From: CAUZIZ01 sp965218775
Lineage (GTDB): Bacteria > Acidobacteriota > UBA6911 > RPQK01 > JAJDTT01
Assembly (NCBI GenBank): GCA_965218775.1
Contig: CBDCLS010000004.1
Span: forward strand, 1,054,001 to 1,118,000
Direction: 5' to 3'
DNA: 64,000 bases
A program made the position numbers and the translations under genes. Below, one piece after another: positions 45,751-54,824 of the stretch; position 1 is the first letter of the stretch, and each line of letters starts with the position of its first letter. The notes below the pieces were generated by a model, which did not search any database, had not been told where the DNA came from, and was given only the letters and a program-made list of their open reading frames with translations.

Positions 45751-47316
45751 CTATTGAGCGCCTGCGCCTTTGAGAATCAGGGCGACCTTGTTGTGGCCTT
45801 GATCGAGCGCCAGCTTTAGCGCTGTTCTGCCGTCTTTTGTACGGACCTCAGTGTTGGCCCCTTTATCTAGCAGAATCTGTACACAGTCCTTGTGGCCCTC
45901 GACGACGGCGAGTAGCAGCGCGTTCCATCCATCGCCAATTCTCTCATTGGCATCTGCTTTGTGGGCGAGCAAGAGTTTCACGATGTCGGCCTGGCCGTTC
46001 GAGGCGGCATGCATCAACGCCGTCCAGTTACCCTTGTACCTGACGTCTACTTGGGCTCCACCCTCCAGCAGTACCGCGGCGGCAGCGGCTTGATTTTCTG
46101 TGATTGCCATCATCAGGGGAGTGAGTCCGTCCCTGGCCTTGGCATTGATCCGTGAGCCCTTGGCAATGAGGGCCTTTGCCGTCTCAACATGCCCTTCCTT
46201 GACTGCCAAGAAGAGTGCCGTCCAGCCCTTGTTCGTCTTCGCTTCCAGCCTGGCTCTCCCGTCCAGCAGAAGCTTCAGCGTCTCGTTATGTCCGTTTTCC
46301 GCCGCAGACATGAGAGGAGTGCGTCCTACCTTGTCCGCGCCATCCAACCAGTAGCGAGAAGACAGCGGCCAGCGTTTCTTACCCAGCGCCAATAGAGCCC
46401 GTGCGGTGTCCGTGTGTCCACGGGTCGAAGCGAGGAACAGGGCCGTGCGGCTATCGCGGTCTTTTAGATCCAGCTTGGCACCCAGTTCCATCAGCGTTTC
46501 GATGGCTCCAGTCTGACCTCTACCTGCTGCCCACAGAAGCGGGGAGCGGCCCTCGTTGTCCTTCGCGTTTACTTCTGCACCCTGATCCAAGAGGAGCTTT
46601 ATGGTTTCGCTGTGCCCCTCTCCCGAAGCCACCATTAGAGCGGTCCAGCCAAACTCGCTGCGGTCTCCGACGGCCGATCCGCTGTCCAGAAGTGTCTGGA
46701 CCGTCTCGGTGTGGCCTGCACCGGCGGCACGGGTCAGGGCAGTTCTTCCGGTACTGTCCTTGGCCTCGACGCTGGCGCCGCGCTCCAAGAGAGCCCGCAC
46801 TGCCTCAACCTGCCCCTTCTCCGCAGCCTCCATCAATGCGGTTTTCCCACCCTTGTCCTTGGCCTTGAGTTCGGCCCCTTTTTCCAGCAGCAATTTCATC
46901 GTCCCGGTGTGTCCGTTCCCGGAAGCAAGGATCAGTACGTTGCCGCCTCTCTTGTCCCGGGATCCGATCTCGGCACCCCCAGCCAGAAGGGCTTCGACCG
47001 TTTCCGTGTGGCCGTTTTCTGCTGCCAGCATGAGCGCATTCACTCCCACTGCATCCACGGCCTTGGGATCGGCTCCAGCCGTCAATAGCTCTTTGACTGC
47101 CTCGGTGTGTCCTTTTGTCGCCGCCATCATCAGAATGCTTCGGTTTTCCCCGACTCCCAGGTTCGCATCGGCTCCGTCCGCGATCAGATCCCGCACTGCT
47201 GCGGCGTCACCCGATTCCACTGCCTTGACCAGGTCCTTGTTGACATCGTCTGCACAGCTGACCACGAAAGTCAGCAAACAGGCCAGAATCAGACTTCTCG
47301 CGCGGATCAATAGCAT
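45751..47316 (-). CDS. Ankyrin-repeat lipoprotein (about 15 repeats)
   Basis: A 521-residue protein. The signal peptide RSLILACLLTFVVSC ends in a lipobox (VVSC), so it is probably membrane-anchored and outside the cytoplasm. From about residue 25 to the end it is ankyrin repeats of 33 residues (GHTEAVKELLTAGADPKAVD, GRTALTRAAGAGHTETVQTL, GKTALMEAAEKGQVEAVRAL). Ankyrin proteins bind other proteins; in symbionts they can act on host partners. No catalytic domain is seen. The repeats are very regular, which suggests recent expansion. Confidence 0.9.
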   Translation of the reverse strand: MLLIRARSLILACLLTFVVSCADDVNKDLVKAVESGDAAAVRDLIADGADANLGVGENRSILMMAATKGHTEAVKELLTAGADPKAVDAVGVNALMLAAENGHTETVEALLAGGAEIGSRDKRGGNVLILASGNGHTGTMKLLLEKGAELKAKDKGGKTALMEAAEKGQVEAVRALLERGASVEAKDSTGRTALTRAAGAGHTETVQTLLDSGSAVGDRSEFGWTALMVASGEGHSETIKLLLDQGAEVNAKDNEGRSPLLWAAGRGQTGAIETLMELGAKLDLKDRDSRTALFLASTRGHTDTARALLALGKKRWPLSSRYWLDGADKVGRTPLMSAAENGHNETLKLLLDGRARLEAKTNKGWTALFLAVKEGHVETAKALIAKGSRINAKARDGLTPLMMAITENQAAAAAVLLEGGAQVDVRYKGNWTALMHAASNGQADIVKLLLAHKADANERIGDGWNALLLAVVEGHKDCVQILLDKGANTEVRTKDGRTALKLALDQGHNKVALILKGAGAQ

Positions 47317-47549
47317 GGTTTACCCTTTTCTTGGAACTCCACAGGACCTCTTCCGCGTTTTCCCCTACAAGGTCCCGACATAATCGGCATGTCAGCTAAA
47401 GATTCTAGAGTCAGATCGTGTCCACCAACCAACCCTGAGCCTCCAGCCCTACACCTGGATCAGGGTACTTTGGCTCCAAAGCCAGCGTGGAATTATAGTC
47501 GGTTTCGCCTCGCGGTTCCCGAAAAAGTGTGTCTGCTGCGTGGCCCCCC

Positions 47550-48680
47550 TCACGGGCTGCATCGCGGGAGCGTCACTCCAGGACCCAGTTGCCTGTTTAC
47601 GGCTGGTACGACTTCTTGCGCGAATAGCTCCAGGCTGTCCAGCCAGCGTCGCTTGTCGTCCCAGTCATGTGCCACCAGGACCAAGGTGCCAAAGTCTCCT
47701 AGCTGATCTCTCAGGGAGATCAGCTGCCGAGTGACTTCGTCAGGATCGCCCGCCACGATCACCTCGTCCATAAAGTAGTCCAGGTTGCATTCAGCATTGG
47801 TCATGTCTGCGTCACGCTTCCAGATCTCCAGTCCTGGACCTCGCCGGGTCAGCTCCAGAATGTACTTGATGCACTGGCCCAGCGAATTGCTGCGCGCAAT
47901 TTCCCGTGCCTCAGCGGTCGTCTGAGCGACGAAAACATTGCGGGAAACTCTCCAATCCCGCTTATTGATCTGGCGTCCAGAGGCTGCAGCCCCCTTCTCG
48001 TAGGTAGTCCAGTGGTTGGCTAAGACCTCGGTTGAGACCATGTGGTGGCTAATGGGAAAGAAGCCTTTTGCAGCCGCCTTCATGACGCCCTTGGAGTCCC
48101 GAGTAATGCAGGGGACCATGATCGGGGGATAGGGCTTCTGAAGAGGCTTGTGCAGGGCTCCCAGGCCCATTTCCGGGTCCAGATTATCGCGCAGTTGAAA
48201 ATTCCAGAAGTCACCTTCGAACGCGTAGGGTGGTTCGCTCGTCCAGATCTGAAGGATGGCCTCGATGGCTTCCGATACTCGGCCTCCGCTTTCCTTCGGG
48301 TCTACTCCGTAGAGCTCCATATCGGTAGGGATCGCTCCGGGGCCAAAGCAGAGGTTGAGTCGACCCTGCGACAGATGGTCCAGGAAAGCCAGCCGGCTGG
48401 CGACATGGGCAGGGTGATGGTACTGCAGGCAAACCGGGGCAGGTCCTAGCCGTATGCTTTCCGTCATACCAAGAGCCTTGGCTATGAAGATCTCCGGCAT
48501 GACGATGTTTTCGTAGGTCGAGGAATGGTGCTCGCCCACCCAAAACTCGCTGAAGCCAAGCTTCTCGCAGAGACAGACCAGCTCCAGGTCCTCGTCATAG
48601 CATTGGGCTAGTGGCTTACCGGGGTCGTGAACGGGCATTAGAAACATGCCCAATTTCATTGGCTGTGGATTTTCTTCCAT
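47550..48680 (-). CDS. LLM-class flavin-dependent monooxygenase (luciferase-like)
   Basis: A 376-residue protein from ATG 48680. It has the luciferase-like TIM-barrel features MKLGMFLMPVHDPGKPLAQ, LCEKLGFSEFWVGEHHSS, LGPAPVCLQYHHPAHVASRL, LDHLSQGRLNLCFGPGAI and IEAILQIWTSEPPYAFEG. Such enzymes use reduced FMN and oxygen to oxidise a variety of compounds. The length and conserved motifs are normal. Substrate unknown; the flanking genes give no hint. Confidence 0.9.
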   Translation of the reverse strand: MEENPQPMKLGMFLMPVHDPGKPLAQCYDEDLELVCLCEKLGFSEFWVGEHHSSTYENIVMPEIFIAKALGMTESIRLGPAPVCLQYHHPAHVASRLAFLDHLSQGRLNLCFGPGAIPTDMELYGVDPKESGGRVSEAIEAILQIWTSEPPYAFEGDFWNFQLRDNLDPEMGLGALHKPLQKPYPPIMVPCITRDSKGVMKAAAKGFFPISHHMVSTEVLANHWTTYEKGAAASGRQINKRDWRVSRNVFVAQTTAEAREIARSNSLGQCIKYILELTRRGPGLEIWKRDADMTNAECNLDYFMDEVIVAGDPDEVTRQLISLRDQLGDFGTLVLVAHDWDDKRRWLDSLELFAQEVVPAVNRQLGPGVTLPRCSP

Positions 48681-49051
48681 GCGGTTCCTCCTGGAGAATC
48701 AATGGCGCGGCCCGCTCCGCCGGCAACCCGGGCCGAACGCTTTCGGCACCCCTCAGCAAGCAGCACCGCTCGCCGTTGAAACAGTTTTCTTCTTGAGTCG
48801 TGCTCCAAAGATGGTATTCCCAGCTGTGCAAAGCGGTCAAACAGAAGCCCTCGCCCGAGGGCAACCTAGCCCCGCACCGAGGAAGCACAACTTCTGCAGA
48901 GGAAGTGGGTGGGATGGTAGAATTTACAGGTTCATGACGATTCTGGAGGCACGTAGGAGAGAGGCCACTGCTGAAAAATTATGAGTCCGTGCTCACTCCT
49001 CAGGATGCCATGACTCAAGGTCGGACCGCTTCCGTTACCCAAGGCTAGATT
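48681..49051. other. Intergenic stretch, nothing recognised
   Basis: 371 bp between the divergent LLM oxidoreductase and the CBM9-like protein; it should contain both promoters. No gene, RNA or clear hairpin is seen. Confidence 0.35.
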
Positions 49052-49759
49052 ATGCACTACCTTCTTCTGTTCATCAGTGTCTTTCTCCTTCTGGAACCCG
49101 TAGGGGCCCAGCAGGTCTGGAGAATCTCGAACCAGGAACGGGACATCCAAATCGACGGGTTCACAGACGAGTGGCAGGGAGTGCCTGCGCTGACTCTGTC
49201 ACCAGGGTCGTCGGGTCTGAGGGTGACGGGCGAATTTGAAAACGATGATGTGGTGGTAATGTTGAGAAGCCTGTGGAACCAAGACAATCTCTATATTGCC
49301 GTTCACTGGCAAGACAACACCTGGGACATTCAGCAGGTGACCCGGCAGGAGGCAGTGTGGTTGACTCCCGACCGCCGCCGGCGCGACCGGATGCTCTTCT
49401 TTGATTATCTCAAGTTCCACATCAGAGAATCCGACTACGACTTTACGTTCTGGCTTACCCCTCGGGTGGATGATCGAGGACCCTTCCAGTGGCACCGCTT
49501 GCTTGAAGGCTTGAAAGGTATGGAGCGGGCCAGCACCTCGCCGGTAATTACAGGCCGCTATCGAGAGGATGGAGCCACCCTTGAAATCCTGCTGTCCTGG
49601 CGAGAGCTCAAGATCAAGCCGAAGGCCGGAACACAGGTTCCATTGGCTTTGATTGTTGCAGACAGTGATCTCGTCGGCACGGCCCTCGAGTATAAGCTGG
49701 AGCGGTTGAAGTCGCTGGAATGGCGGGGACGATTGATTCTCGATGACGCCCCCCGGTAG
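49052..49759 (+). CDS. Secreted CBM9/DOMON-like protein
   Basis: A 235-residue protein with signal peptide MHYLLLFISVFLLLEPVGAQ. The mature part has DIQIDGFTDEWQGVPALTLS and LRSLWNQDNLYIAVHWQDNT, the opening of CBM9-like beta-sandwich domains that bind sugars or haem in cytochrome systems, and DGATLEILLSWRELKIKP near the end. No catalytic residues are evident. Probably periplasmic; partner unknown. Confidence 0.75.
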   Translation: MHYLLLFISVFLLLEPVGAQQVWRISNQERDIQIDGFTDEWQGVPALTLSPGSSGLRVTGEFENDDVVVMLRSLWNQDNLYIAVHWQDNTWDIQQVTRQEAVWLTPDRRRRDRMLFFDYLKFHIRESDYDFTFWLTPRVDDRGPFQWHRLLEGLKGMERASTSPVITGRYREDGATLEILLSWRELKIKPKAGTQVPLALIVADSDLVGTALEYKLERLKSLEWRGRLILDDAPR

Positions 49760-49791
49760 GCTGATGAAACAGTTAGCTGACACTGTTCGAG

Positions 49792-50625
49792 ATGTCCAAC
49801 TTCAAGAAGATTCTCATCACGGGCGCATCTTCCGGAATCGGAGAAGCTGCAGCCCACGCTTTCTCGAACCGGGGCTGCGAGCTGTTTCTGGTGGCACGCA
49901 GAAGCGATCGCCTGAATGAGGTGGCCACAGAATGCGAAAGACGAGGAGCTACTCGGACGGTTTGCAAAGAAGCTGACTTGAGTATTTCCGGTGCAGGAGC
50001 CACGATTGTGAGCGACTGCGTCGGTGCCCTCGGCGGGCTTGAGGTCGCAATCTGCAACGCAGGTTATGGGATCATCGGGCCGGTCCTCGAGGTTCCAGCT
50101 GCAGACATGTCTCGGATCTGGCAGGTCAACTTCCAGACTGCCTACGAGACCATTCACGCGGCCTTGCCACATCTGCTCGGACAGAAGCGCGGGCATATTG
50201 TCATGGTGAGCAGTGTACTGGGTAAGAAAGCGATGCCCTTCTCGGCGGCGTACAGTGTGACCAAGTTCGCGCAGGTGGCCTTGGGCGAGGCTCTTTGGGG
50301 AGAGCTCAGAGGCAGTGGCGTGGGAGTCAGCGTTGTCTGTCCTGGTTTCACCGCTACGGAATTTCACCAGGCTGCCAAGCGCACCGGGAGCATGGCGAAG
50401 CTGACTCGACCCTTTCAGGGCCAGAGTTCGGAACACGTAGCCGAGGTTATCGTAAGGTCAGTGCTTCGGGATAAGCGTGAAGTCCACCTGACCTTTCTGG
50501 GGCGAATGATGTGCGGGATCGAGCGGCTTTCCCCAGGACTGAACACGCGGATCATGGCCTGGGTGGGAGCGAAACAGAAGAAGTCATCTGCGACTCCCGG
50601 AGAGATCAATGAGATCGGCAGCTGA
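49792..50625 (+). CDS. Short-chain dehydrogenase/reductase (SDR)
   Basis: A 277-residue protein. It shows TGASSGIG, CNAGYGII, MVSSVLGKKAMPFSAAYSVTK (Ser, Tyr and Lys of the catalytic set) and VCPGFTATEF. Relatives reduce or oxidise many carbonyl and alcohol substrates with NAD(P). The 3' end overlaps the convergent DUF971 gene by 20 bp (50606-50625). Confidence 0.92.
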   Translation: MSNFKKILITGASSGIGEAAAHAFSNRGCELFLVARRSDRLNEVATECERRGATRTVCKEADLSISGAGATIVSDCVGALGGLEVAICNAGYGIIGPVLEVPAADMSRIWQVNFQTAYETIHAALPHLLGQKRGHIVMVSSVLGKKAMPFSAAYSVTKFAQVALGEALWGELRGSGVGVSVVCPGFTATEFHQAAKRTGSMAKLTRPFQGQSSEHVAEVIVRSVLRDKREVHLTFLGRMMCGIERLSPGLNTRIMAWVGAKQKKSSATPGEINEIGS

Positions 50626-50938
50626 CGCAGGGACAGAGGTCCCTGAGAAACTCGAAGGTGTAGATCCCACTCGAGTGGCCGTCGCTCCACCAGACCCGAA
50701 TTGCATATCTTCCGACCAACTCGACGGAGGTGGGACTGACCGTGTCCGAAACCTGTTCGTCCCGCAGGACTCGCTTGCCCGTCATTTCGTCTACACAAGA
50801 GGCACAGGGGCATTGCAGACGTAGAAAGCGAGCCTCGAAAAGGCTTTCGTGCCCGTCGTTCCAAGTGATATGGACATCGCGTTCGCCCGACCGGGAGACT
50901 TTCCGAGGGATGGGTTTGCTCTGAGGACTTGCTTGCAT
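50606..50938 (-). CDS. DUF971 protein, probable Fe-S assembly partner of Mrp
   Basis: A 110-residue protein. The pattern VHITWNDGHESLFEARFLRL, then QCPCASCVDE and VGRYAIRVWWSDGHSSGIYT with FEFLRDLCPCVSC, is DUF971 (gamma-butyrobetaine hydroxylase-like N-terminal domain). Two Cys clusters, CPCASC and CPCVSC, could bind a metal or cluster. In plant HCF101 a DUF971 domain is fused behind an Mrp ATPase. Here the Mrp gene is 162 bp upstream on the same strand, so the two probably work together. A CCTTTGCCC-type hairpin sits between. Confidence 0.83.
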   Translation of the reverse strand: MQASPQSKPIPRKVSRSGERDVHITWNDGHESLFEARFLRLQCPCASCVDEMTGKRVLRDEQVSDTVSPTSVELVGRYAIRVWWSDGHSSGIYTFEFLRDLCPCVSCRSH

Positions 50939-50960
50939 CGTGATTTACCGGTCTTTTTAC

Positions 50961-51081
50961 CCTTGCCTTTGCCCTGACCTCATTTATTAGTTTGGATCAA
51001 GCTCCTTGACCATTACGACGTGCCAACCGGGAAACCCGAGATGATTGGCGGGCAAAGGCACGGGCAGGGGCAAAGGCAAGG
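50961..51081. repeat. Hairpin of CCTTTGCCC-type units, copy 3
   Basis: Perfect 14-bp arms CCTTGCCTTTGCCC (50961-50974) and its complement (51068-51081). It lies between the Mrp stop and the DUF971 start, and so inside a likely transcription unit. Confidence 0.8.
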
Positions 51082-51100
51082 AAAGACGCTACACAGGCAC

Positions 51101-52186
51101 TCAAAAAGAGATCTGAATTTCCTGCTCGACTTGCCCCGACATGTTCCGAATGCTGATCTGGGCAGCCATATTCTCGGCCACGCTCTGAAACGCTTCGGCC
51201 TGTTGCGACTCGGGATCGGCCAGCACGATTGGCTTTCCTTCGTCGGACCGGACCCGAATGGCTGTAGAGAGCGGAATCTCTCCGAGGTAGGGTATCTCTA
51301 GTCGATCCGCCACTCTGCGGGTCCCACCGCTCCCAAAGATATCGTCACGCTCGCCACAGTGTTGGCAGGTGTAATAACTCATGTTCTCAACCATGCCCAG
51401 GATGGGGCAGTTCAGCTGGTTGAACATTGCAATGGCTTTCTGGGCCACGTTCAGCGCTACATCCTGTGGGGTCGAGACGACGACTGCTCCCGTGAGGGAA
51501 ATCTTCTGGCACAGGCTCAGCTGAATGTCGCCGGTTCCAGGGGGAAGGTCGATGATCAGGTAGTCCAGACTGCCCCACTGAACACCCCCAAGAAACTGGG
51601 AGATCATCTTGTCAAGCATCGGTCCTCGCCAGATCACGGCTTTCTCCTCGGGCAGGAAGAACCCCATCGAGATCACCTTGACGCCATAGCGGTTTACAGG
51701 AATCATCTGATTGTTGGGGCCCATCACGGGCTGATCAGAAATTCCCATCAGGGTGGGAATACTGGGGCCATATACATCTGCGTCCATCAGGCCGACGCTG
51801 GCCCCGGTACCGGCCAGTGCCAGTGCCAGGTTGGCGCTAACCGTTGATTTCCCGACTCCTCCCTTGCCACTGGCCACCGGCACCACGTTCTTCACCTCAG
51901 GAAGGAGAGCTGCCGCCTTCTGGTTCATGGTGGAGCGAACCTGAGCCGTCATGTGGACATCAACCTGCTCGAACTGTGGCAAAGACAGGATGGCTTGCCG
52001 TGCCTGCTCCTTCAGCTGGTCCTTCACAGGACAGGCAGGAGTCGTAAGCTCGATCGTCACCGACACTGCAGCGCCGCAGACCTTGACGTCCTTGACGAAT
52101 CCGAGTGAGACGATGTCCCGCCGCAGATCCGGATCTTGAACGCTCTTCAGTGCATCCAGAATTGCGAGTTTCTCAGCTTGTTCCAT
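51101..52186 (-). CDS. mrp: Mrp/NBP35-family ATPase (ApbC-type), Fe-S cluster carrier
   Basis: A 361-residue protein. An N-terminal MIP18/DUF59 domain (DALKSVQDPDLRRDIVSLGF, TTPACPVKD) is followed by the deviant Walker A SGKGGVGKST at about 110, DADVYGPSIPTLMG, and YLIIDLPPGTGDIQLSL. CQHC, the CxxC that binds a bridging cluster, is near residue 275. The family carries Fe-S clusters to apoproteins. Its start overlaps the Nudix gene end by 14 bp, suggesting an operon. Confidence 0.93.
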   Translation of the reverse strand: MEQAEKLAILDALKSVQDPDLRRDIVSLGFVKDVKVCGAAVSVTIELTTPACPVKDQLKEQARQAILSLPQFEQVDVHMTAQVRSTMNQKAAALLPEVKNVVPVASGKGGVGKSTVSANLALALAGTGASVGLMDADVYGPSIPTLMGISDQPVMGPNNQMIPVNRYGVKVISMGFFLPEEKAVIWRGPMLDKMISQFLGGVQWGSLDYLIIDLPPGTGDIQLSLCQKISLTGAVVVSTPQDVALNVAQKAIAMFNQLNCPILGMVENMSYYTCQHCGERDDIFGSGGTRRVADRLEIPYLGEIPLSTAIRVRSDEGKPIVLADPESQQAEAFQSVAENMAAQISIRNMSGQVEQEIQISF

Positions 52187-52775
52187 TACTCCGATTCCTT
52201 CTCCAGTAAAGCCAGAAGATTGCCACCAACGTCTTGGCGTCCACGATCTGGCCTGACTGGCTCAGCTCAATTGCTTCTTCCAATCGATGCATTTCAATGG
52301 ATATGTCTTCGTCGAACTCCGGATTGGGTTTCACCTCCTGCATCTGGTTGCAATAGTATAAATGCAAAATCTCGTCGCAGAAGCCCGGCGTCGAATAAAA
52401 GCTGAAGACCTGCTCTAGTTTTCTGGGACGAAGTCCAGTCTCCTCTTCGAGTTCTCTACCAGCAGCCTCTGCAGGCTCCTCACCACCATCCAGTTTACCT
52501 GCTGGAAGCTCAAGCAGGTGCTTCTGCATAGGATACCGAAGTTGCCGAACGAAGGGGATCCTGCCATCAGGTAGCTCGGCCAGGATGACGACGCCACCCG
52601 GATGGCGAACCACTTCCCGAAGGCACTCCTGGCCCTTGATTTCGATCTGATCGACAACAAGTTCAACGATCTTTCCGGAGTAGACATTCGTGCGGTCCAG
52701 CAGTCTGCGCGGTAGAAATGATCGTAGCGAGAAAGCGGGGAATCGAGGCCAGATTTTCTCGATTGCGAGGTGCAT
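52173..52775 (-). CDS. Nudix hydrolase, ADP-ribose pyrophosphatase-like
   Basis: A 200-residue protein. The Nudix box GKLDGGEEPAEAAGRELEEETGL is complete (G, E, REL and EETG). The context VRQLRYPMQKHLLELPAGKL and FYSTPGFCDEILHLYY matches ADP-ribose/sugar-nucleotide pyrophosphatases. It probably hydrolyses ADP-ribose or a related compound. The first ~25 codons lie inside an inverted duplication, so the start may be later than ATG 52775. It overlaps the Mrp gene by 14 bp. Confidence 0.88.
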   Translation of the reverse strand: MHLAIEKIWPRFPAFSLRSFLPRRLLDRTNVYSGKIVELVVDQIEIKGQECLREVVRHPGGVVILAELPDGRIPFVRQLRYPMQKHLLELPAGKLDGGEEPAEAAGRELEEETGLRPRKLEQVFSFYSTPGFCDEILHLYYCNQMQEVKPNPEFDEDISIEMHRLEEAIELSQSGQIVDAKTLVAIFWLYWRRNRSNGTS

Positions 52776-52874
52776 CGTTCTTCTATTCTCCGAGAAATCG
52801 GGAGGATATGGACCGATTCTACCGTTTTCGCAGTAGATCAGTTTCTGCCGCGCAGACTCCTGGACCGCATCTAT
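52689..52874. repeat. Imperfect inverted duplication over the Nudix start
   Basis: The left arm (from 52689, GCGGTCCAGCAGTCTGCGCG) and the right arm (52840-52874, whose complement begins GCGGTCCAGGAGTCTGCGCG) match over ~35 bases with few changes; weaker pairing goes on inward to about 52780. The two arms even encode the same peptide on opposite strands (FLPRRLLDR in the Nudix N-terminus and in the plus-strand mirror). Confidence 0.7.
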
Positions 52875-53850
52875 TGGCTGACCTCGATGAAGATCTTGCC
52901 TGGAACGCGTCGGGTATACATCTTCACCTCCCGGGCAGATTCTCGATCTTCCGATCCTGACTGGTAAAACATCACATAGTGCCTTTTCATCTCGCGGATG
53001 ATGTCGGTGTAGATCTCTTTAAGATCCTTGAATTCTTGAGAGAAGATCGTGCGTCCGCCGAAGCGCATGGTCTGATCGACGAAGCGGTTCTGCAAGACGA
53101 TGAAGTTGTGGAACTCGCGACTGACGGATCGTCCAATCGGAGATTCTCGCTTCCCCAACTTCTTCCGGTAACGCTGGATGAATCGGTTGGTATAGATGAT
53201 GGGGTAAATGGTGATTCCTTCCTGGCGAGCTTCCGAAATCATCTCTTCGAAGTTCGCCTTGCTTATGGTGTCAATCCCGTCCGTGATCAGGATGATCAGC
53301 TTCTTTCCCGACCGTTCCTTGAGCACGTTCTGGGCGACCCAGATCACAGAATCGTACAACGCGGTCTGCCCGTCTGTCTTCAGATCGGCAAAGTAGGTTG
53401 AGAGGCTGGCAGGCTTTTCTTTCCAGTCCAGAATTACGCGTTGAGTTCCCGCGAACGACACAAAAGCCGCCTGCTCCTGCTCTAATCCACCGAAGAAATC
53501 CAGCGCCGTCCCAAGGGCATCAAGTAGTTTTCGATGCTCCAACTGGTGTCCAACATGACGACAGCGCTGATTGGGACCTCTTGCTCTTTGAGGACCGCGA
53601 TATTTTGGGGCTGCCCATTCTCCAGGATGACGAAGTCTTCCATGGATAGGTCGCGAATGAAGTTACCCGCCGAATCGCGAACCAGAAAGCTGACCTGGAT
53701 GTGTTCCAGCTCCATGAGAACCTGGATATTTTCAATCTCGAACTCCTGCTGATCCTTCTCGTCTTTCTCGGTAGGAAGGGCAGATAGGCCCTGAGCCATC
53801 ATGATCCAAAGAAGTACGAATACGCCCATCTTTCTCACGTCAAACCTCAT
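52871..53850 (-). pseudogene. VWFA-like protein (Acidobacteriota TIGR03436 type), frameshifted
   Basis: From ATG 53850: a signal peptide (MGVFVLLWIMMAQGLSALP), a lead domain (VSFLVRDSAGNFIRDLSMED), and the start of a VWA domain with MIDAS motif DTSWS in AVVMLDTSWSIEN. Near 53521-53530 (GAGCATCGAAAACTACTTG) the frame shifts. Only in the next frame does it continue RKLLDALGTALDFFGGLEQE, LKTDGQTALYDSVIWV and GKKLIILITDGIDT to the stop at 52871. One inserted or deleted base would restore one gene of about 320 residues. The family is abundant in Acidobacteriota; its role is unknown. Confidence 0.82.
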
Positions 53851-54135
53851 CCTTGAAGGCGAGCCTGGGCTGATAATGCTAATGCCAAGCAGTGTCAAAA
53901 ACAAGTTCGATTGTGGACAGCGAGGGGCCTCGAATACGTGACTCCGGAGTACTTCGACTTCCAAAATGGAGCACCTGAACCGGGAGGTCACTGAATCGAT
54001 CCTCTTCCCCGGGGGCGAGCGCAGCAAACAGGTATCGGTTTGAATGGAAAGGACTATCTACGTTAAGCTTTCATAAGGCCGTTGGGCCACAATCGATGGT
54101 GATGCTTTTTACTGTGAGGTCGATCTGGTCGTCAG

Positions 54136-54756
54136 ATGAAGTATCTCAACCAACTGAATATCCTGCTGGCAGGTCTCTCGATCTTGGTAGTAGGGTACGC
54201 CCTGACCAGGACCATCTGGGGGCCTGAAACAGAACCGCGGTTAAACATCCCGAGCCAGTCCAGCCAAGCGCGTAGCTCCGCGAGGCCGACCGGTACGCTT
54301 TCGCCGGCCCCCGAGCGGCGCAGTGTGGGCCCTCGACGGATGTCTGCCCCTGCTACGAGTCCGCGCGACCCCATCGAGGCTCCAGGCCAGGCCACGGCAC
54401 CGGCTTCCACTCGTGAGGAAGACGATCCTGCTGACTCCCAGGGAGTCCCGCTGGCTCGACCCGATGCTATAGCGCCTGCTCCTGCTGCCAATGCTCCCGC
54501 CACAGTTCCTCCCAGTTCTGGGGCCACCAGGGTAATCTCGACTCCAGCGACGCCAACTGAAACTGGAGGGGAAGCTGTGAATCCGTCCGCAGTGCGACCT
54601 CGTTCGAATGCATTGGGGAGAAACCGTCCCGCGCGTGAGCCCCGCCCCGCCGTTTCTGGGCGCCAGGGCTTTCCCAGAGGAGAAAAAAGAGACCGGCAAG
54701 ATGGGCCTTCGTCGCCGCCGGTTCGCTCATCCTTTCCTGCCCAGCGCTTGCCCTGA
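54136..54756 (+). CDS. Pro/Ala-rich membrane-anchored protein, unknown
   Basis: A 206-residue frame. The first ~28 residues (LLAGLSILVVGYALTRTIWG) form a membrane helix or signal anchor; the rest is low-complexity sequence rich in Pro, Ala, Ser and Arg (PAAVSGRQGFP-like stretches such as PAPAANAPATVPPSSGAT). No fold is recognised. It may be a real anchor-linker protein or a chance frame in GC-rich DNA; the hydrophobic start and length favour a real gene. Neighbours are a broken VWFA gene and an ABC transporter reading the other way. Confidence 0.5.
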   Translation: MKYLNQLNILLAGLSILVVGYALTRTIWGPETEPRLNIPSQSSQARSSARPTGTLSPAPERRSVGPRRMSAPATSPRDPIEAPGQATAPASTREEDDPADSQGVPLARPDAIAPAPAANAPATVPPSSGATRVISTPATPTETGGEAVNPSAVRPRSNALGRNRPAREPRPAVSGRQGFPRGEKRDRQDGPSSPPVRSSFPAQRLP

Positions 54757-54824
54757 CTTAAGCTGTTCAGAGATCGGCCGCAACCCCCATTCTCGCAACC
54801 CGGACCATTACTTCGGACAGGCTC

